Shown: positions 1-8,218, numbered from the stretch's first letter. The stretch: 64,000 bases of DNA from Arthrobacter sp. YD4 (GCF_030410515.1 NZ_JAUHHD010000002.1:165419-229418), one strand, 5' to 3'. Program-made: numbers and translations. Notes: generated from the sequence alone by a model not told the origin.

Positions 1-980
1 GTGCCGCGCTGGCCCTGGTAGGTGTTGCCCTCGCCGTCCCGCCGCTCTTCTGTGAGCGGGATTCGGGCCCGGACGAAGAACTTTTGGTCGAGGTTGTCGA
101 TCAGTAGCTTGTTGAGCTGCTCGATGAAGTTGGACAATTCACGCTTGGTGGGCCGGATCAGGTACCCATAGTCGGTGGGGCGGCTCGCTCCGTCATAGAG
201 ATTCCGGAAGAGGCTCGGGTAGCCGATCGCCCCACAGATGTCATTGATGAGCCGCATTTCCATCAGAACCGCCGTGTAGGGACTGACCCGCTCGGGGAAC
301 TCCCCCATGAGGTGCGGACGCACCCAGTCCGGGTGAAGCACCCAATCCTGCCGTTCATGCTCGAATGACTTCCAGTAGGCCTGTTCGGCCGGCGAGAGGT
401 CATGAAGGTACCTGAGCGGTACGCCGGCCACGATCTCGTGATTGTCCTTGTCCGCGTCGAAGCCGATGCTGAATGTAGTCAGGTAGGTGTCGTGAGGTGT
501 GCCTTCCCGAGCCCGGATCTCACCTCCAATGTCAAGCGTGTAGTCGTAACGAGGGTCGTCGCGGTACCTGCCAAGAACGTCGGCCCGGAAGAACACGGAT
601 TCCAGCTGAGCATGGCCGAGGGCTAGAGCGGCCGAGTACGGAGCACCCGGATAGTGATCACCCGCGGACATCGCAGCTAAAGTGTCACGGGTCGGGTAAA
701 GAACTGCGGAACGAACGCCGCCGCGCTGTTGTACCTCCACAAGATTGTCGGCAGCCGACTGATGTGGGAATCCAATGATGTGTGCGTTGGTCATCTCATG
801 ACCAAAGTTGGCGTACAGCACTCCCTCCGCGACAAGCTCAGCGAGCACTGCCTCAATGTCGACAGGAAACTCCGCCACGGCGTCGATGAGCGGAGCCGCT
901 GCGACTCCATTGAAATCGGGAGACTCGAGGTACTGCCTGGCGACGTGCTCACGCAGGTGATCCTTCACGCCATCATGCAT
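1..980 (-). CDS. Hypothetical protein, 3' end beyond the left edge
   Basis: The minus strand is open without a stop from about 1040 down to base 1, so this is a gene whose C-terminus lies outside the window. I place the start at the ATG at 980 (reading MHDGVKDHLREHV), preceded by GAGAG six bases upstream. In-frame GTG codons at 1007 and 1040 are alternatives, the latter with GAGG four bases upstream. About 326 residues are visible, mixed alpha/beta in character, acidic, without signal peptide or membrane segment. I do not recognise a family. It is divergent from the GIY-YIG gene at 1185 and belongs to the accessory cargo of the integrated element. The coding call rests on the long stop-free frame and sensible composition; the function is unknown. 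Confidence 0.6.
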   Translation of the reverse strand, partial: MHDGVKDHLREHVARQYLESPDFNGVAAAPLIDAVAEFPVDIEAVLAELVAEGVLYANFGHEMTNAHIIGFPHQSAADNLVEVQQRGGVRSAVLYPTRDTLAAMSAGDHYPGAPYSAALALGHAQLESVFFRADVLGRYRDDPRYDYTLDIGGEIRAREGTPHDTYLTTFSIGFDADKDNHEIVAGVPLRYLHDLSPAEQAYWKSFEHERQDWVLHPDWVRPHLMGEFPERVSPYTAVLMEMRLINDICGAIGYPSLFRNLYDGASRPTDYGYLIRPTKRELSNFIEQLNKLLIDNLDQKFFVRARIPLTEERRDGEGNTYQGQRG

Positions 981-1184
981 TGACAACTCTCGTTCGACTT
1001 CAGCCACAACCCGATGGTTCCGTATCCGACGCGTATTCACCAATCCTCGCGCTTGCAGACACGCGAGCTGTACGACGTCCCAGTTCCTTGGAACCGCGGC
1101 ATTCAGCCAGGGATTCTTGCCTGAGATGGACGTAGGCCGTCAAGCCGATGCTAGAACGCGCGAGCGGTGGCATAAGGTGTTCCC

Positions 1185-2132
1185 GTGTTGCAATCCATTG
1201 CTCTCTTCGTGCCAGCCGAGACGGGAGTCCCCGCCAGGCCAGCTCCCACTGCGTCCCTTACCCTCGGTCATGTACTCACTGGCCTAGGGGCGGACCATGA
1301 CCCCACGGTCCGGGTGGAGGACATGCACGTCATCCGCCACACCTTCAAGCCGGGTGACCCCGGAGCGCTGCGCGGGCCGGAGGACCTGACCGAGGAGCGA
1401 GTCCTCGCCTACACCCGGGAGCAGGACATTTCGCCCCGTCGCTTCCCCTCGGACCCTCCCCGATACTGGGTGATCCTCGTCGCCGACGGTCAGCGCCGCT
1501 CTCGTCTCTGGGGTACCTTCGAGAACCACGGCGAAGTGACCGCAGATCGCACCGAGTCGAGCCGTTTCTTCGACCTCCGCCCGTCGGGCTTCCTTGCACC
1601 CCTCAATGACCGACTCGTGGTCGAATGGGACACCCCTCGCAGCTGGCACCGAAGCGCCGCGTCTGCCAGCGCCGCGCGCATGCCTGTGTTGGAGATTGCC
1701 GACCGGGACAAGGTCCAGTTCCCTGGGTTCGATGGCGTGCTGCTCAGCTACCTCCAGCTGCGCGAGATGGTGGAGGATCCCCGCTATGCCGACTGGCGGA
1801 TCGCCCTGTCAGAGGTCCAGGGAATTTATCTGATCACTGACTCCACCAACGGCAAGCAGTACGTGGGCAAGGCCGACGGTGCCGAACGCATTCTGGGCCG
1901 GTGGACAGCCTATGCGCGCGACGGCCACGGTGGAAACGTCGCCCTCCGCGAGCTTGCCCTCGTCAGCGCAGCCGGGGAAGGCACAAGGACGAAGACAGAC
2001 CATGCCCGACACTTCGTTTTCAGTCTCCTCCGCGTGTTCGGTCCGAGCACACCGTCCTCAGAGGTGAACTCGGCCGAGTCCCACTACAAAGCAGCGCTTA
2101 TGACACGCACGTTCGGACTCAACAGAAACTGA
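1185..2132 (+). CDS. GIY-YIG nuclease domain protein
   Basis: 315 residues from a GTG start at 1185. The last third carries a GIY-YIG fold signature: GIYLITD near residue 209, then QYVGKADG with the YVG half-motif about 12 residues later, and an Arg (GRW) that fits the catalytic arginine position. The first 190 residues form a separate domain I cannot name; similar proteins have an N-terminal module before GIY-YIG. Proteins with this domain cut DNA as single-strand nickases or homing/restriction-type endonucleases. It is solo, divergent from the partial gene on its left and followed by a 205-bp gap. Position in accessory DNA next to another nuclease-like gene suggests defence or mobile-DNA function, which is inference. 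The catalytic Glu expected late in the domain could be in SAESHY near the C-terminus. Confidence 0.75.
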   Translation: MLQSIALFVPAETGVPARPAPTASLTLGHVLTGLGADHDPTVRVEDMHVIRHTFKPGDPGALRGPEDLTEERVLAYTREQDISPRRFPSDPPRYWVILVADGQRRSRLWGTFENHGEVTADRTESSRFFDLRPSGFLAPLNDRLVVEWDTPRSWHRSAASASAARMPVLEIADRDKVQFPGFDGVLLSYLQLREMVEDPRYADWRIALSEVQGIYLITDSTNGKQYVGKADGAERILGRWTAYARDGHGGNVALRELALVSAAGEGTRTKTDHARHFVFSLLRVFGPSTPSSEVNSAESHYKAALMTRTFGLNRN

Positions 2133-2337
2133 TCGACCCGTCCTGCCAGTCTGGCTACCGCGTAAGTTAGCCCACCTAATATCCTGCTGGACCGGGAGAC
2201 CGACCGGCGTGCGAACGTTTCCCTGTCCCCTTCCCGGACACTTCTGATGTCATCCACGGTCGGCTATTCCATCAGACGGGGCAGACCAGGCATCGGCGTA
2301 TCCCTGCCACGTCGCAGACGTGTCGTAGGCTCATCAA

Positions 2338-3060
2338 ATGCGCACAGTGGAGCCAGGTAACATCACCAAAGTTGTACAGGACTTCCTTGATGTTTCCCAG
2401 ACAGAGCAGCCGAGCATTACGAGCCGGTCACGAAGTTGGGACTACTGCTACAACTACTTTCAGGACCACCCCGAGCCCACACAGGACCTTGAACGGAGCT
2501 GCCTCCAACTGGGCTATTACCTTGCCAGCTGGGGAATGTTGCGCGGATCCACTTACCTGTTCACCGAGACAAACATGCACCACTATGCGAAAGCGGTGCG
2601 CGTGATTGAGAATCTCAATCCCACCATGCGCGGGATTGATGCGGACAGCTACCTCGACCCGTCAGTCCATGCCAAAATCATCGGCGCCTATGCAGAGCTC
2701 TGGCCGAAGCTCGTGCCGCCCGGCGTCGCGCGTGTGACGCTTGTGGGCAAGGTGATGCTGGGGGTTTGGGGGTGCCTGCCCTCTTTCGACACGTACTTTC
2801 GCCGGGGCTTCGGGGCGATGGCGGATAGACGTGGAGAGAAGACCGCGTTCTCGAGCATCACGGACCGCTCCCTGACACTCTTGGGCGAATTCCACGCGCG
2901 GCACAGCGAAGAGCTCTCACGTCTTAGCGAGCAGTACACAACGCTCACCTTTGGTGGCGGCTACTCCAACCGACCGCTGCCACTGGCCAAGGTCATCGAC
3001 ATGTACGGATTCCAGCGGGGTTACAACGCGGGCCGCCCGGCACTGCCGGCCAACAACTGA
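2338..3060 (+). CDS. Hypothetical protein, first gene of a two-gene unit
   Basis: 240 residues from the ATG at 2338. No domain recognised. The protein is soluble in appearance, rich in aromatic residues, with a helical segment around LQLGYYLASWGMLRGS (about residues 57-72) that looks like a conserved core. A Gly-rich loop FGGGYSNRPLPL precedes the C-terminus. Its TGA overlaps the ATG of the next gene by one base at 3060, so the two are translationally coupled and probably act together. The partner carries a PD-(D/E)XK-like motif, which makes a toxin/nuclease or antiphage pair the working idea. Upstream, 2133-2337 holds no other gene and would contain the promoter. Function unknown. Confidence 0.7.
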   Translation: MRTVEPGNITKVVQDFLDVSQTEQPSITSRSRSWDYCYNYFQDHPEPTQDLERSCLQLGYYLASWGMLRGSTYLFTETNMHHYAKAVRVIENLNPTMRGIDADSYLDPSVHAKIIGAYAELWPKLVPPGVARVTLVGKVMLGVWGCLPSFDTYFRRGFGAMADRRGEKTAFSSITDRSLTLLGEFHARHSEELSRLSEQYTTLTFGGGYSNRPLPLAKVIDMYGFQRGYNAGRPALPANN

Positions 3061-3857
3061 TGGAGCAGTACGGTGGCGAAATGGAAGCCGGCCACAAGCC
3101 CTCTGTCATTAGTCGGCTGCTGCACGAAATCTCGTGGGAGGGCCGCAAGGTGAAGCTCTATCGAGATGGCGGTCGGGGTATGGAAAACGCTCTCACTGCG
3201 GAGGTTTTCCAAGGTCTGTCCAACCTCCCGCGTGACATGTTCCTGGGGGAAATCTTGCGTTGCGCCCACGGCGCCGATGAGGCTCGGCTGGCTGCGGCCA
3301 TCGAGGTTGAGCACAGTGACCTTGACGTGTTGCCGGGCTCCCTTCCGCTCCCGGCCCTTGGAATAGATGTGCAGCCGGACGTCTGGATGACAGGCTCCTC
3401 GGTTCAGGTCTTGGTCGAGGCGAAGGGCTTCAAGAAGGGTGCGGGGTTTAATCGCGAGCAACTTCCCCGGGAGCTCTTGTGCCTGGAGGCGCACAGCGGC
3501 GGCCGCACCCCCTTGCTCCTACTGATTCTTGCCAGTCCCCCACCCATCAAGCTGACCGGCAACGGCTTTCACGAGGTAGACGCCGGCGTTGCCGTGGGCC
3601 TAGATTCCGTATGCGAACGCGCCGGTATGACGCACGAGGAGTATGAACGCCTACGGACCGCTATTCCGGCCTGCGTCGCGTGGATAACCTGGGAAGAGAT
3701 CCACGCCGTCGTGATGCGACAAAAAGGAGCCTTGTCGGGTCTCCCCTCGAGCATCGCGGCATCCGTCCATCGGACGGCTGACGGCGTGGCCCAAGCCATC
3801 CGGTGGCACTCCAGTGGTGTCGTTACCGATCTTGTTGAATTTGCCGAAGGGTCATAG
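3060..3857 (+). CDS. Putative PD-(D/E)XK nuclease-like protein
   Basis: 265 residues, starting at the ATG that overlaps the stop of the preceding gene. At about residues 104-122 lies the pattern VQPDVWM followed about eight residues later by VLVEAKG, i.e. D-X(n)-E-X-K, the classical active-site arrangement of the PD-(D/E)XK phosphodiesterase superfamily (Asp and Glu bind metal, Lys activates water). An upstream Glu in AIEVEHSDLD could complete the site. No membrane segment or signal. The tight coupling with the 240-residue upstream protein suggests a two-component complex. Restriction-like or abortive-infection function is inference; a housekeeping DNA-repair role is less likely given the accessory setting between a GIY-YIG gene and an antitoxin gene. 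Confidence 0.65.
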   Translation: MEQYGGEMEAGHKPSVISRLLHEISWEGRKVKLYRDGGRGMENALTAEVFQGLSNLPRDMFLGEILRCAHGADEARLAAAIEVEHSDLDVLPGSLPLPALGIDVQPDVWMTGSSVQVLVEAKGFKKGAGFNREQLPRELLCLEAHSGGRTPLLLLILASPPPIKLTGNGFHEVDAGVAVGLDSVCERAGMTHEEYERLRTAIPACVAWITWEEIHAVVMRQKGALSGLPSSIAASVHRTADGVAQAIRWHSSGVVTDLVEFAEGS

Positions 3858-4083
3858 AGCTGACAGATGCCGCACAGGACTGTGAAGACCGCCGCTGCCG
3901 GAAGCCATGTGTCATTGAGCGCAAGCTTTTGGACGGTGTCACCTGAGCATCGTCGAGGTCTTCTCGGCATCGAAGCCGAAATACTCTTCGAGCTTGCAGA
4001 GTTTCGCCGGGAGGTGCTGGCCGGCAGCACACCTCGCAGCGATGGCCAAGTACTAGAGTGTCCCCTAGACCTAGGAGGCAGGG

Positions 4084-4323
4084 ATGGCCATCACCGCAAG
4101 CAAAGCCCGCCACGGACTTGTCCGTCTCATCGAGCAAGTTAACCTCGACCAAACAGAGGTTGAGATCATATCAAAGCTTGGGTCCGCGGTCTTGATGTCG
4201 AAGGAGGCGTACGACGCTTTGGTGGAAACAAGCTATTTGCTCAGCTCACCCGCGAACGCGCACCGCCTCATGTCCGCTCTGGAATCCGTCCGCGACGTCG
4301 GAACCGGCGAGCACAAGCCTTAG
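4084..4323 (+). CDS. Phd/YefM-family antitoxin, orphan
   Basis: 79 residues from the ATG at 4084 with a strong ribosome site (TAGGAGG) 7 to 13 bases upstream. The start MAITASKARHGLVRLIEQVN matches the DNA-binding N-terminus of Phd/YefM antitoxins, followed by VEIISKLGSAVLMSKEAYDAL, the usual strand-loop-helix of that family. The C-terminal tail that would wrap the toxin is present (SYLLSSPANAHRLMSALE). Normally a YoeB/RelE or Doc toxin gene follows within a few bases. Here the next 126 bases contain no credible toxin and the next gene is on the other strand. It may be a solitary antitoxin neutralising related toxins, or the survivor of a degraded module. Confidence 0.8.
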   Translation: MAITASKARHGLVRLIEQVNLDQTEVEIISKLGSAVLMSKEAYDALVETSYLLSSPANAHRLMSALESVRDVGTGEHKP

Positions 4324-4449
4324 AACCTGACAGGACACGCCTCGGTTCGGGCTGCCTCTTCTGAAGACTACGTACACGGTCAAAGTTTGCTCTGAGTACG
4401 GGCGACACCCTGCGCTGCTGGTTGCGGTGTCCCTCAGGGCGGCCTACGT

Positions 4450-5121
4450 CTACTCCGAGGAGCTAGTCGGCCCTGCTGCTTTAGTGTGGGACCCGCCACG
4501 ACCGCGCGGCCTGGCCAACGGGGGCAGCTTCATCGCCCCCAGACTTATCACCGTCGGCGAGGTCTCGCGGCCAAGTTGCCCGTCGAGGGCGACTTTTAGC
4601 CGTGCCGCGAGGATCTCGCGGCGCAGCGTGGCGAAAACCTCATCTTGTCTTTCGTGGTCGAATTCTTTGAAAGCCTCGTATTCCGCAATGAGCCGCCGTA
4701 TCTCGTCGTCGTGCATCTTCGTGTAGGACGCTGCCCAGACAGTATCGAGGATCGACTTGTCCTCTGGACCGGTCAGATCACTACGGGCCAGTGCCTCAAG
4801 AATCGTGATGCCATAGAAGTGCCTCGTGTCGTTGCTGGAGGCAGCAGCCCCCAGGGCCCACTGGGTCCGCCGAATCCATTCGGCCCTGGCGTCCGCCTCA
4901 CGCCTCCGCGCCAGGCTGTCGGTATGGGTTGCGGCGTTGCCAAGGAGAGCCCTCTTCTGACGTCGCAGTTTAAGCAAGAGGAGAACGGCCGCCCCGATGA
5001 TGACCGCCGAGAGGGCGATGGATGTCATGGGTGAAATCTGCGTCCACCACCCCGGACCTTCCGGCACTGGGGCCTCATGGGGTGCAGCTACGAGCACCCG
5101 CAGCGGTTTGCCAGCAGTCAT
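4450..5121 (-). CDS. Hypothetical single-pass membrane protein
   Basis: 223 residues from the ATG at 5121. A hydrophobic segment at about residues 33-50 (SIALSAVIIGAAVLLLL) is followed by basic residues, so the N-terminus probably lies outside and the bulk of the protein in the cytoplasm. The remainder is charged and mostly helical, with a stretch near residues 120-150 rich in Asp, Glu and Lys. No family recognised. It is transcribed after the HTH regulator at 5164-5595 with a 42-base gap, so the two likely form an operon. The Pro/Gly/Arg-rich C-terminal end looks disordered. A role as an effector of the regulator is possible but unsupported. Confidence 0.6.
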   Translation of the reverse strand: MTAGKPLRVLVAAPHEAPVPEGPGWWTQISPMTSIALSAVIIGAAVLLLLKLRRQKRALLGNAATHTDSLARRREADARAEWIRRTQWALGAAASSNDTRHFYGITILEALARSDLTGPEDKSILDTVWAASYTKMHDDEIRRLIAEYEAFKEFDHERQDEVFATLRREILAARLKVALDGQLGRETSPTVISLGAMKLPPLARPRGRGGSHTKAAGPTSSSE

Positions 5122-5163
5122 GGCGTTCCCGTTCTCTTTAGTCGACGCGGTTCCAACGGAAGC

Positions 5164-5595
5164 TCAGCCAAGTTCATCCAGAATTCGGGCTATCTCCCGA
5201 AGCGTCGCTGCATCAATCTGACCGCTCTGACAAGCACGAAAATTGCGCACGCCTGCGCGGCGCATGCTGCGGAGCAGAATAAGTTCCGCCTCGACGCGCT
5301 CGGAGAGGGGGCCGTCCTCCTCCAACAGGTACTCAGGGCTAACGCCGAACACCCCTGCCAAGGCCCGTAGGAGCTCCTCCGAAAGGGCCTGCTCCTTGCC
5401 GGCTTTCAGCAAGTCCCACTGCTCCTTGGAGACGTAAAAACCTTGTGCTTGGGCTGCGTCGCGGACTGCCGGATAGTCGAAGGGTTTTCCGTTCTCAGCC
5501 GGGATGGTGTCCAAGAGCAGGCCAACTTTCCGGGCGAGCGTCTCAGGCCGTCGTCGGCCGAGGCCACGCTCTGTGCTTAGTCCAAAATCTTCCAC
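5164..5595 (-). CDS. XRE-like helix-turn-helix regulator
   Basis: 143 residues, start GTG at 5595 with GGAG eight bases upstream. The N-terminal two thirds read like an XRE/EspR-type DNA-binding protein: helices up to about residue 60, then LKAGKEQALSEELLRALAGVFGVSPEYLL, the usual end of a lambda-repressor-like domain. A long helix follows (SERVEAELILLRSMRRAGVR) and may mediate dimerisation, as in mycobacterial EspR-like proteins. It precedes the membrane protein gene at 4450-5121 on the same strand. Likely a repressor of its own small operon inside the accessory region. The family assignment is from motif style, not a search. Confidence 0.7.
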   Translation of the reverse strand: MEDFGLSTERGLGRRRPETLARKVGLLLDTIPAENGKPFDYPAVRDAAQAQGFYVSKEQWDLLKAGKEQALSEELLRALAGVFGVSPEYLLEEDGPLSERVEAELILLRSMRRAGVRNFRACQSGQIDAATLREIARILDELG

Positions 5596-5673
5596 GTATA
5601 CCGCTCCATGTCATTGCTATTTGATACCGGCGGAAAGATGCCAGCTCTCCGTGCCGGATGGCTGGTTGGCTAG

Positions 5674-6528
5674 TCAGGATGCAATCCTGTACCGCCCCTT
5701 GTGCACACCCGTCTCTTTGCCTGCCCTGGTTCGACAAAGTTCGCCTGAGGCACTGTTACAGCGCGGACAAGCCTCCTTCATTGCTCTTCGCTCCTGCTCT
5801 TCAAATGCTCTAATTTCCTTCGCCCGGAGCAGCTGTCGCTCTCGGGCCTTGATGCGCTCTGTGACGAGCTGCGGAGGGTGGGAATGGGCAGTAATCCCCT
5901 CTGCGTATGTAAGGGATATCTCCGGACTCTCCTTGCCAAGGTCTGCCAGCCATGTGATTTGTTTTGGGGACAGTGGTGCGCCGTGTGGTGAGTACCATGA
6001 GGGGCGTTCCTCGTCTGCCTCATCAGGAAACGCGGGCGCAAGGCGAGTGCCTGAGCCCACGTCTTCGCAGGCCCGCTCTAGTAAGGCGATCTCCTTCGTC
6101 AGGAGGAGCCGAGCGTCCCGCACCGCGCCGTAGGAGCCCCGCAAATTGAGGCGCACGTTGACGCCGACGAGCGCGTCGAGGACGACCCCGAGTGCGCCCC
6201 TGGCACTCTTGAAGACTTGGATCAACTCCGGGAAGGTGCACTCGAGTGCTTCAGGGATTGCTTTGGAGAGGGCCGGTTCCTCGGGGAAGACCCAGTGCTG
6301 GACGTTTTCTGTGTAAGTTCGTGTTACTTCGTCGACGAGATCGGAATCCAGATTCGGCTTGTCTTGAATCTCAGCGAGGAAGGTCGAGACTGTGTTGTGG
6401 TCCGCTAGCACCATCTCCCACTTGAGGAAGCCGAGAAGGCTCCTCCGGGAGAGCCGACCCTCTTGGTATGACACGATGACCCTCTGCATGCGCGGGAGCA
6501 GCACTTCCGGGTCCTGGTATGTACGCAC
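5674..6528 (-). CDS. Hypothetical protein with C-terminal zinc-finger motif
   Basis: 284 residues from a GTG at 6528. The body is helical and unrecognised. The last 30 residues carry CPRCNSASGELC, then an Arg-rich linker, then HKGR, giving C-x2-C-x7-8-C and a His. This is the pattern of small zinc fingers found at the ends of actinobacterial and phage DNA-associated proteins. That suggests nucleic-acid binding through the tail. It is followed on the same strand, 78 bases on, by the HTH gene at 5164-5595, so co-transcription is possible. No ribosome site is obvious before the chosen start; internal starts cannot be excluded. Specific function unknown. Confidence 0.6.
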   Translation of the reverse strand: MRTYQDPEVLLPRMQRVIVSYQEGRLSRRSLLGFLKWEMVLADHNTVSTFLAEIQDKPNLDSDLVDEVTRTYTENVQHWVFPEEPALSKAIPEALECTFPELIQVFKSARGALGVVLDALVGVNVRLNLRGSYGAVRDARLLLTKEIALLERACEDVGSGTRLAPAFPDEADEERPSWYSPHGAPLSPKQITWLADLGKESPEISLTYAEGITAHSHPPQLVTERIKARERQLLRAKEIRAFEEQERRAMKEACPRCNSASGELCRTRAGKETGVHKGRYRIAS

Positions 6529-7178
6529 TAGATCACCGTAGCGGCGGACGCATGGTCCCGAATTTACCCGGCTACGCTGAGATTTCGAGGAAGTGCTCAG
6601 AAACGAGCAAGAGCGGACATTTCGGAACCCATCAGAATGTTATCAAAATGTTATATGGACGATATGTCGCACCCGTGGGCCGTTCAAGCCTGGAGCGATG
6701 CGGCTCCGAGGGCTCCGAGGAGTACTTCTCCGCCCGACCCGCGTGGATATCGCGGAACCCTCGGCGGAATATGCACCCAGAGCCAACCACCGGGATCGCC
6801 CGATCCCGCCAGGACGACCGTGTCCAGATTTCCTTGGCGATCCGACGCCGGGAACCGTCCGGGATCTGCACGGCCTTGGTGGACCGTCAAGATGGGGCCT
6901 CTCAGCAGGCAGTGTCGTCCTAAACTTCCGGTCAGCGCTGCCGTGTAAAGAGGCATCCGGACAACGACAACGACCCAAGGTCGAGCGGCCGACGCCGAGA
7001 TGGAGCCGGCCGCTCGTGGGGAGCTTTTTACTTGAGTCGGACGGGTTGGCCGAGCAGCCGGCCGGACGAGGTAACAGCCGGCTACCGTGGTCCAAGAGGG
7101 GCAGCACCGGTGATGGACCGACTCTGCGGGCAGCCCGACTCTCTCGACCTTCCATTGTGATCTGGATGCAGAACGAGA
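6529..7178. other. Non-coding stretch between cargo and IS481 element
   Basis: About 650 bases without a credible gene. Open frames exist on both strands but their products are Arg/Pro/Ser-rich shadows with no motif. At 6633-6658 the sequence AATGTTAT occurs twice, separated by three bases, in a locally AT-rich patch that could be a promoter or operator. The rest includes the hairpin listed separately. Its right end is the target duplication of the insertion sequence. Confidence 0.5.
6983..7030 (+). terminator. Possible intrinsic terminator
   Basis: A perfect 9-bp inverted repeat, GAGCGGCCG at 6983-6991 and CGGCCGCTC at 7007-7015, is followed within ten bases by TTTTT at about 7024-7029. On the plus strand this has the form of a weak rho-independent terminator. 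No plus-strand gene ends just before it, so it may be a remnant. Confidence 0.35.
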
Positions 7179-7189
7179 ACTAGTTGTAC

Positions 7190-8164
7190 TCAGTCAGTAG
7201 GTTGGTTGCACCTGCTGATGGGTGGTTTGCCTCCGAGGCTGCCGTGTGGCCGGTGGTTGTTGTAGAAGTTTAGCCATGGCTGCAGGGCGTTGGTTCGGGC
7301 TTGGTTCGAGGTGAAGGGCTGCCGGTAGGCCCAGCCTTCCTGGAGGGTGCGGTTGAAGCGTTCGGCTTTGCTGTTTTGCCAGGGATGGCGGGGTTTGATC
7401 AGGATGTGTTTGGCTCCCAACGCGGCCAGAGCGTCCTGGAAGTCGCGGGAGAGCCGGTAGGCGAAAGCATTGTCGGTCATGACCCGCTTCACGGGTGCGC
7501 CGTTGGCTGCCATGGCGGCTGCAGCCCGGGTGAGGAACCCGGCGCAGGTAGGGCCTTTCTCGTCGGGCAGGACCTCGGCGTATGCCAACCGGGTGTAGTC
7601 GTCGACAGCGACGTGGACGTAGTCAAAGCCGACCCTGGTGTGGCCTGCGGCGTGATTCCGGGCGGATTGCGTCGGGTCTGCCCGCCAACCGCCCCCGTCG
7701 GGAATACGTCCGAGTTTCTTGACGTCGATGTGGACGATGTCCTCCGGGGCATCGCGTTCATAGCGGCGCCCGGTGGCCCGGGAAGCCCGGATCCGTACCC
7801 CGGTCACCGGGTCCAGGTCCCACAACCTGGGCATGCCTGCGCGGGCCAGGATCCGGGAGACCGTCCGGGCGCTGGTCCCACAGCGTATGGCGAGGCCGGC
7901 CGGTCCTTCCCGGTGCTTCACCCGCTTGGCAAGGACTTCGGATACGACCCTGGCCGGGGTGGCGTGCGGGCAGGACTTTGGACGAGAACTCCGGTCCTCC
8001 AAGCCATCCCAGCCGTGCGTGCGGTAGCGGCTGAGCCACCGGTGGGCGCAGGTCCTCGAGATGCCCATTTCCTTGGCCACATGCGCGACGGGGCGTCCGG
8101 CGAAGACCCGCTCGATGATGATTCGTCTACCGATCGGAGTCAGGCGGGCATTACGGTGGGACAT
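7190..8164 (-). CDS. IS481-family DDE transposase
   Basis: 324 residues from the ATG at 8164, full family length. The N-terminus has a helix-turn-helix (AKEMGISRTCAHRWLSRY, about residues 30-47) for end binding. The RNase H-like catalytic core shows the DDE set: HIDVKKLG with the first Asp, MTDNAFAY with the second, and KAERFNRT with the Glu. It catalyses cut-and-paste or copy-type movement of the surrounding element at CTAG-containing sites. The start codon directly abuts a 13-bp inverted repeat (8165-8177 with 8206-8218) whose 3' arm includes the ribosome site AGAGG, so translation from read-through RNA is probably blocked. No frameshift seen. Confidence 0.93.
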   Translation of the reverse strand: MSHRNARLTPIGRRIIIERVFAGRPVAHVAKEMGISRTCAHRWLSRYRTHGWDGLEDRSSRPKSCPHATPARVVSEVLAKRVKHREGPAGLAIRCGTSARTVSRILARAGMPRLWDLDPVTGVRIRASRATGRRYERDAPEDIVHIDVKKLGRIPDGGGWRADPTQSARNHAAGHTRVGFDYVHVAVDDYTRLAYAEVLPDEKGPTCAGFLTRAAAAMAANGAPVKRVMTDNAFAYRLSRDFQDALAALGAKHILIKPRHPWQNSKAERFNRTLQEGWAYRQPFTSNQARTNALQPWLNFYNNHRPHGSLGGKPPISRCNQPTD

Positions 8165-8218
8165 GAGGACCTCTTAGTCGTTGGCTGTGTGTGGTAACCA
8201 CCAACCTAAGAGGTCCTC
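8165..8218 (-). promoter_or_regulatory. RBS-sequestering hairpin before transposase start
   Basis: GAGGACCTCTTAG at 8165-8177 pairs perfectly with CTAAGAGGTCCTC at 8206-8218. In the minus-strand transcript the 3' arm contains AGAGG and ends immediately before the transposase ATG. A transcript entering from outside would fold and hide the ribosome site, while one starting inside the element between the arms would not. The truncated IS481 copy at 15.7 kb has the same design with different sequence. Confidence 0.6.

Noticed and set aside
4324..4449. Toxin gene partner for the antitoxin
   Set aside because: No open frame here has a start, suitable length or RelE/YoeB/Doc motif; the short plus-strand frame beginning near 4427 overlaps the real minus-strand gene.
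6593..7183. 196-codon plus-strand frame left of the IS element
   Set aside because: Arg/Pro-rich, no ribosome site, stops at the insertion border by chance; the opposite strand is equally open.
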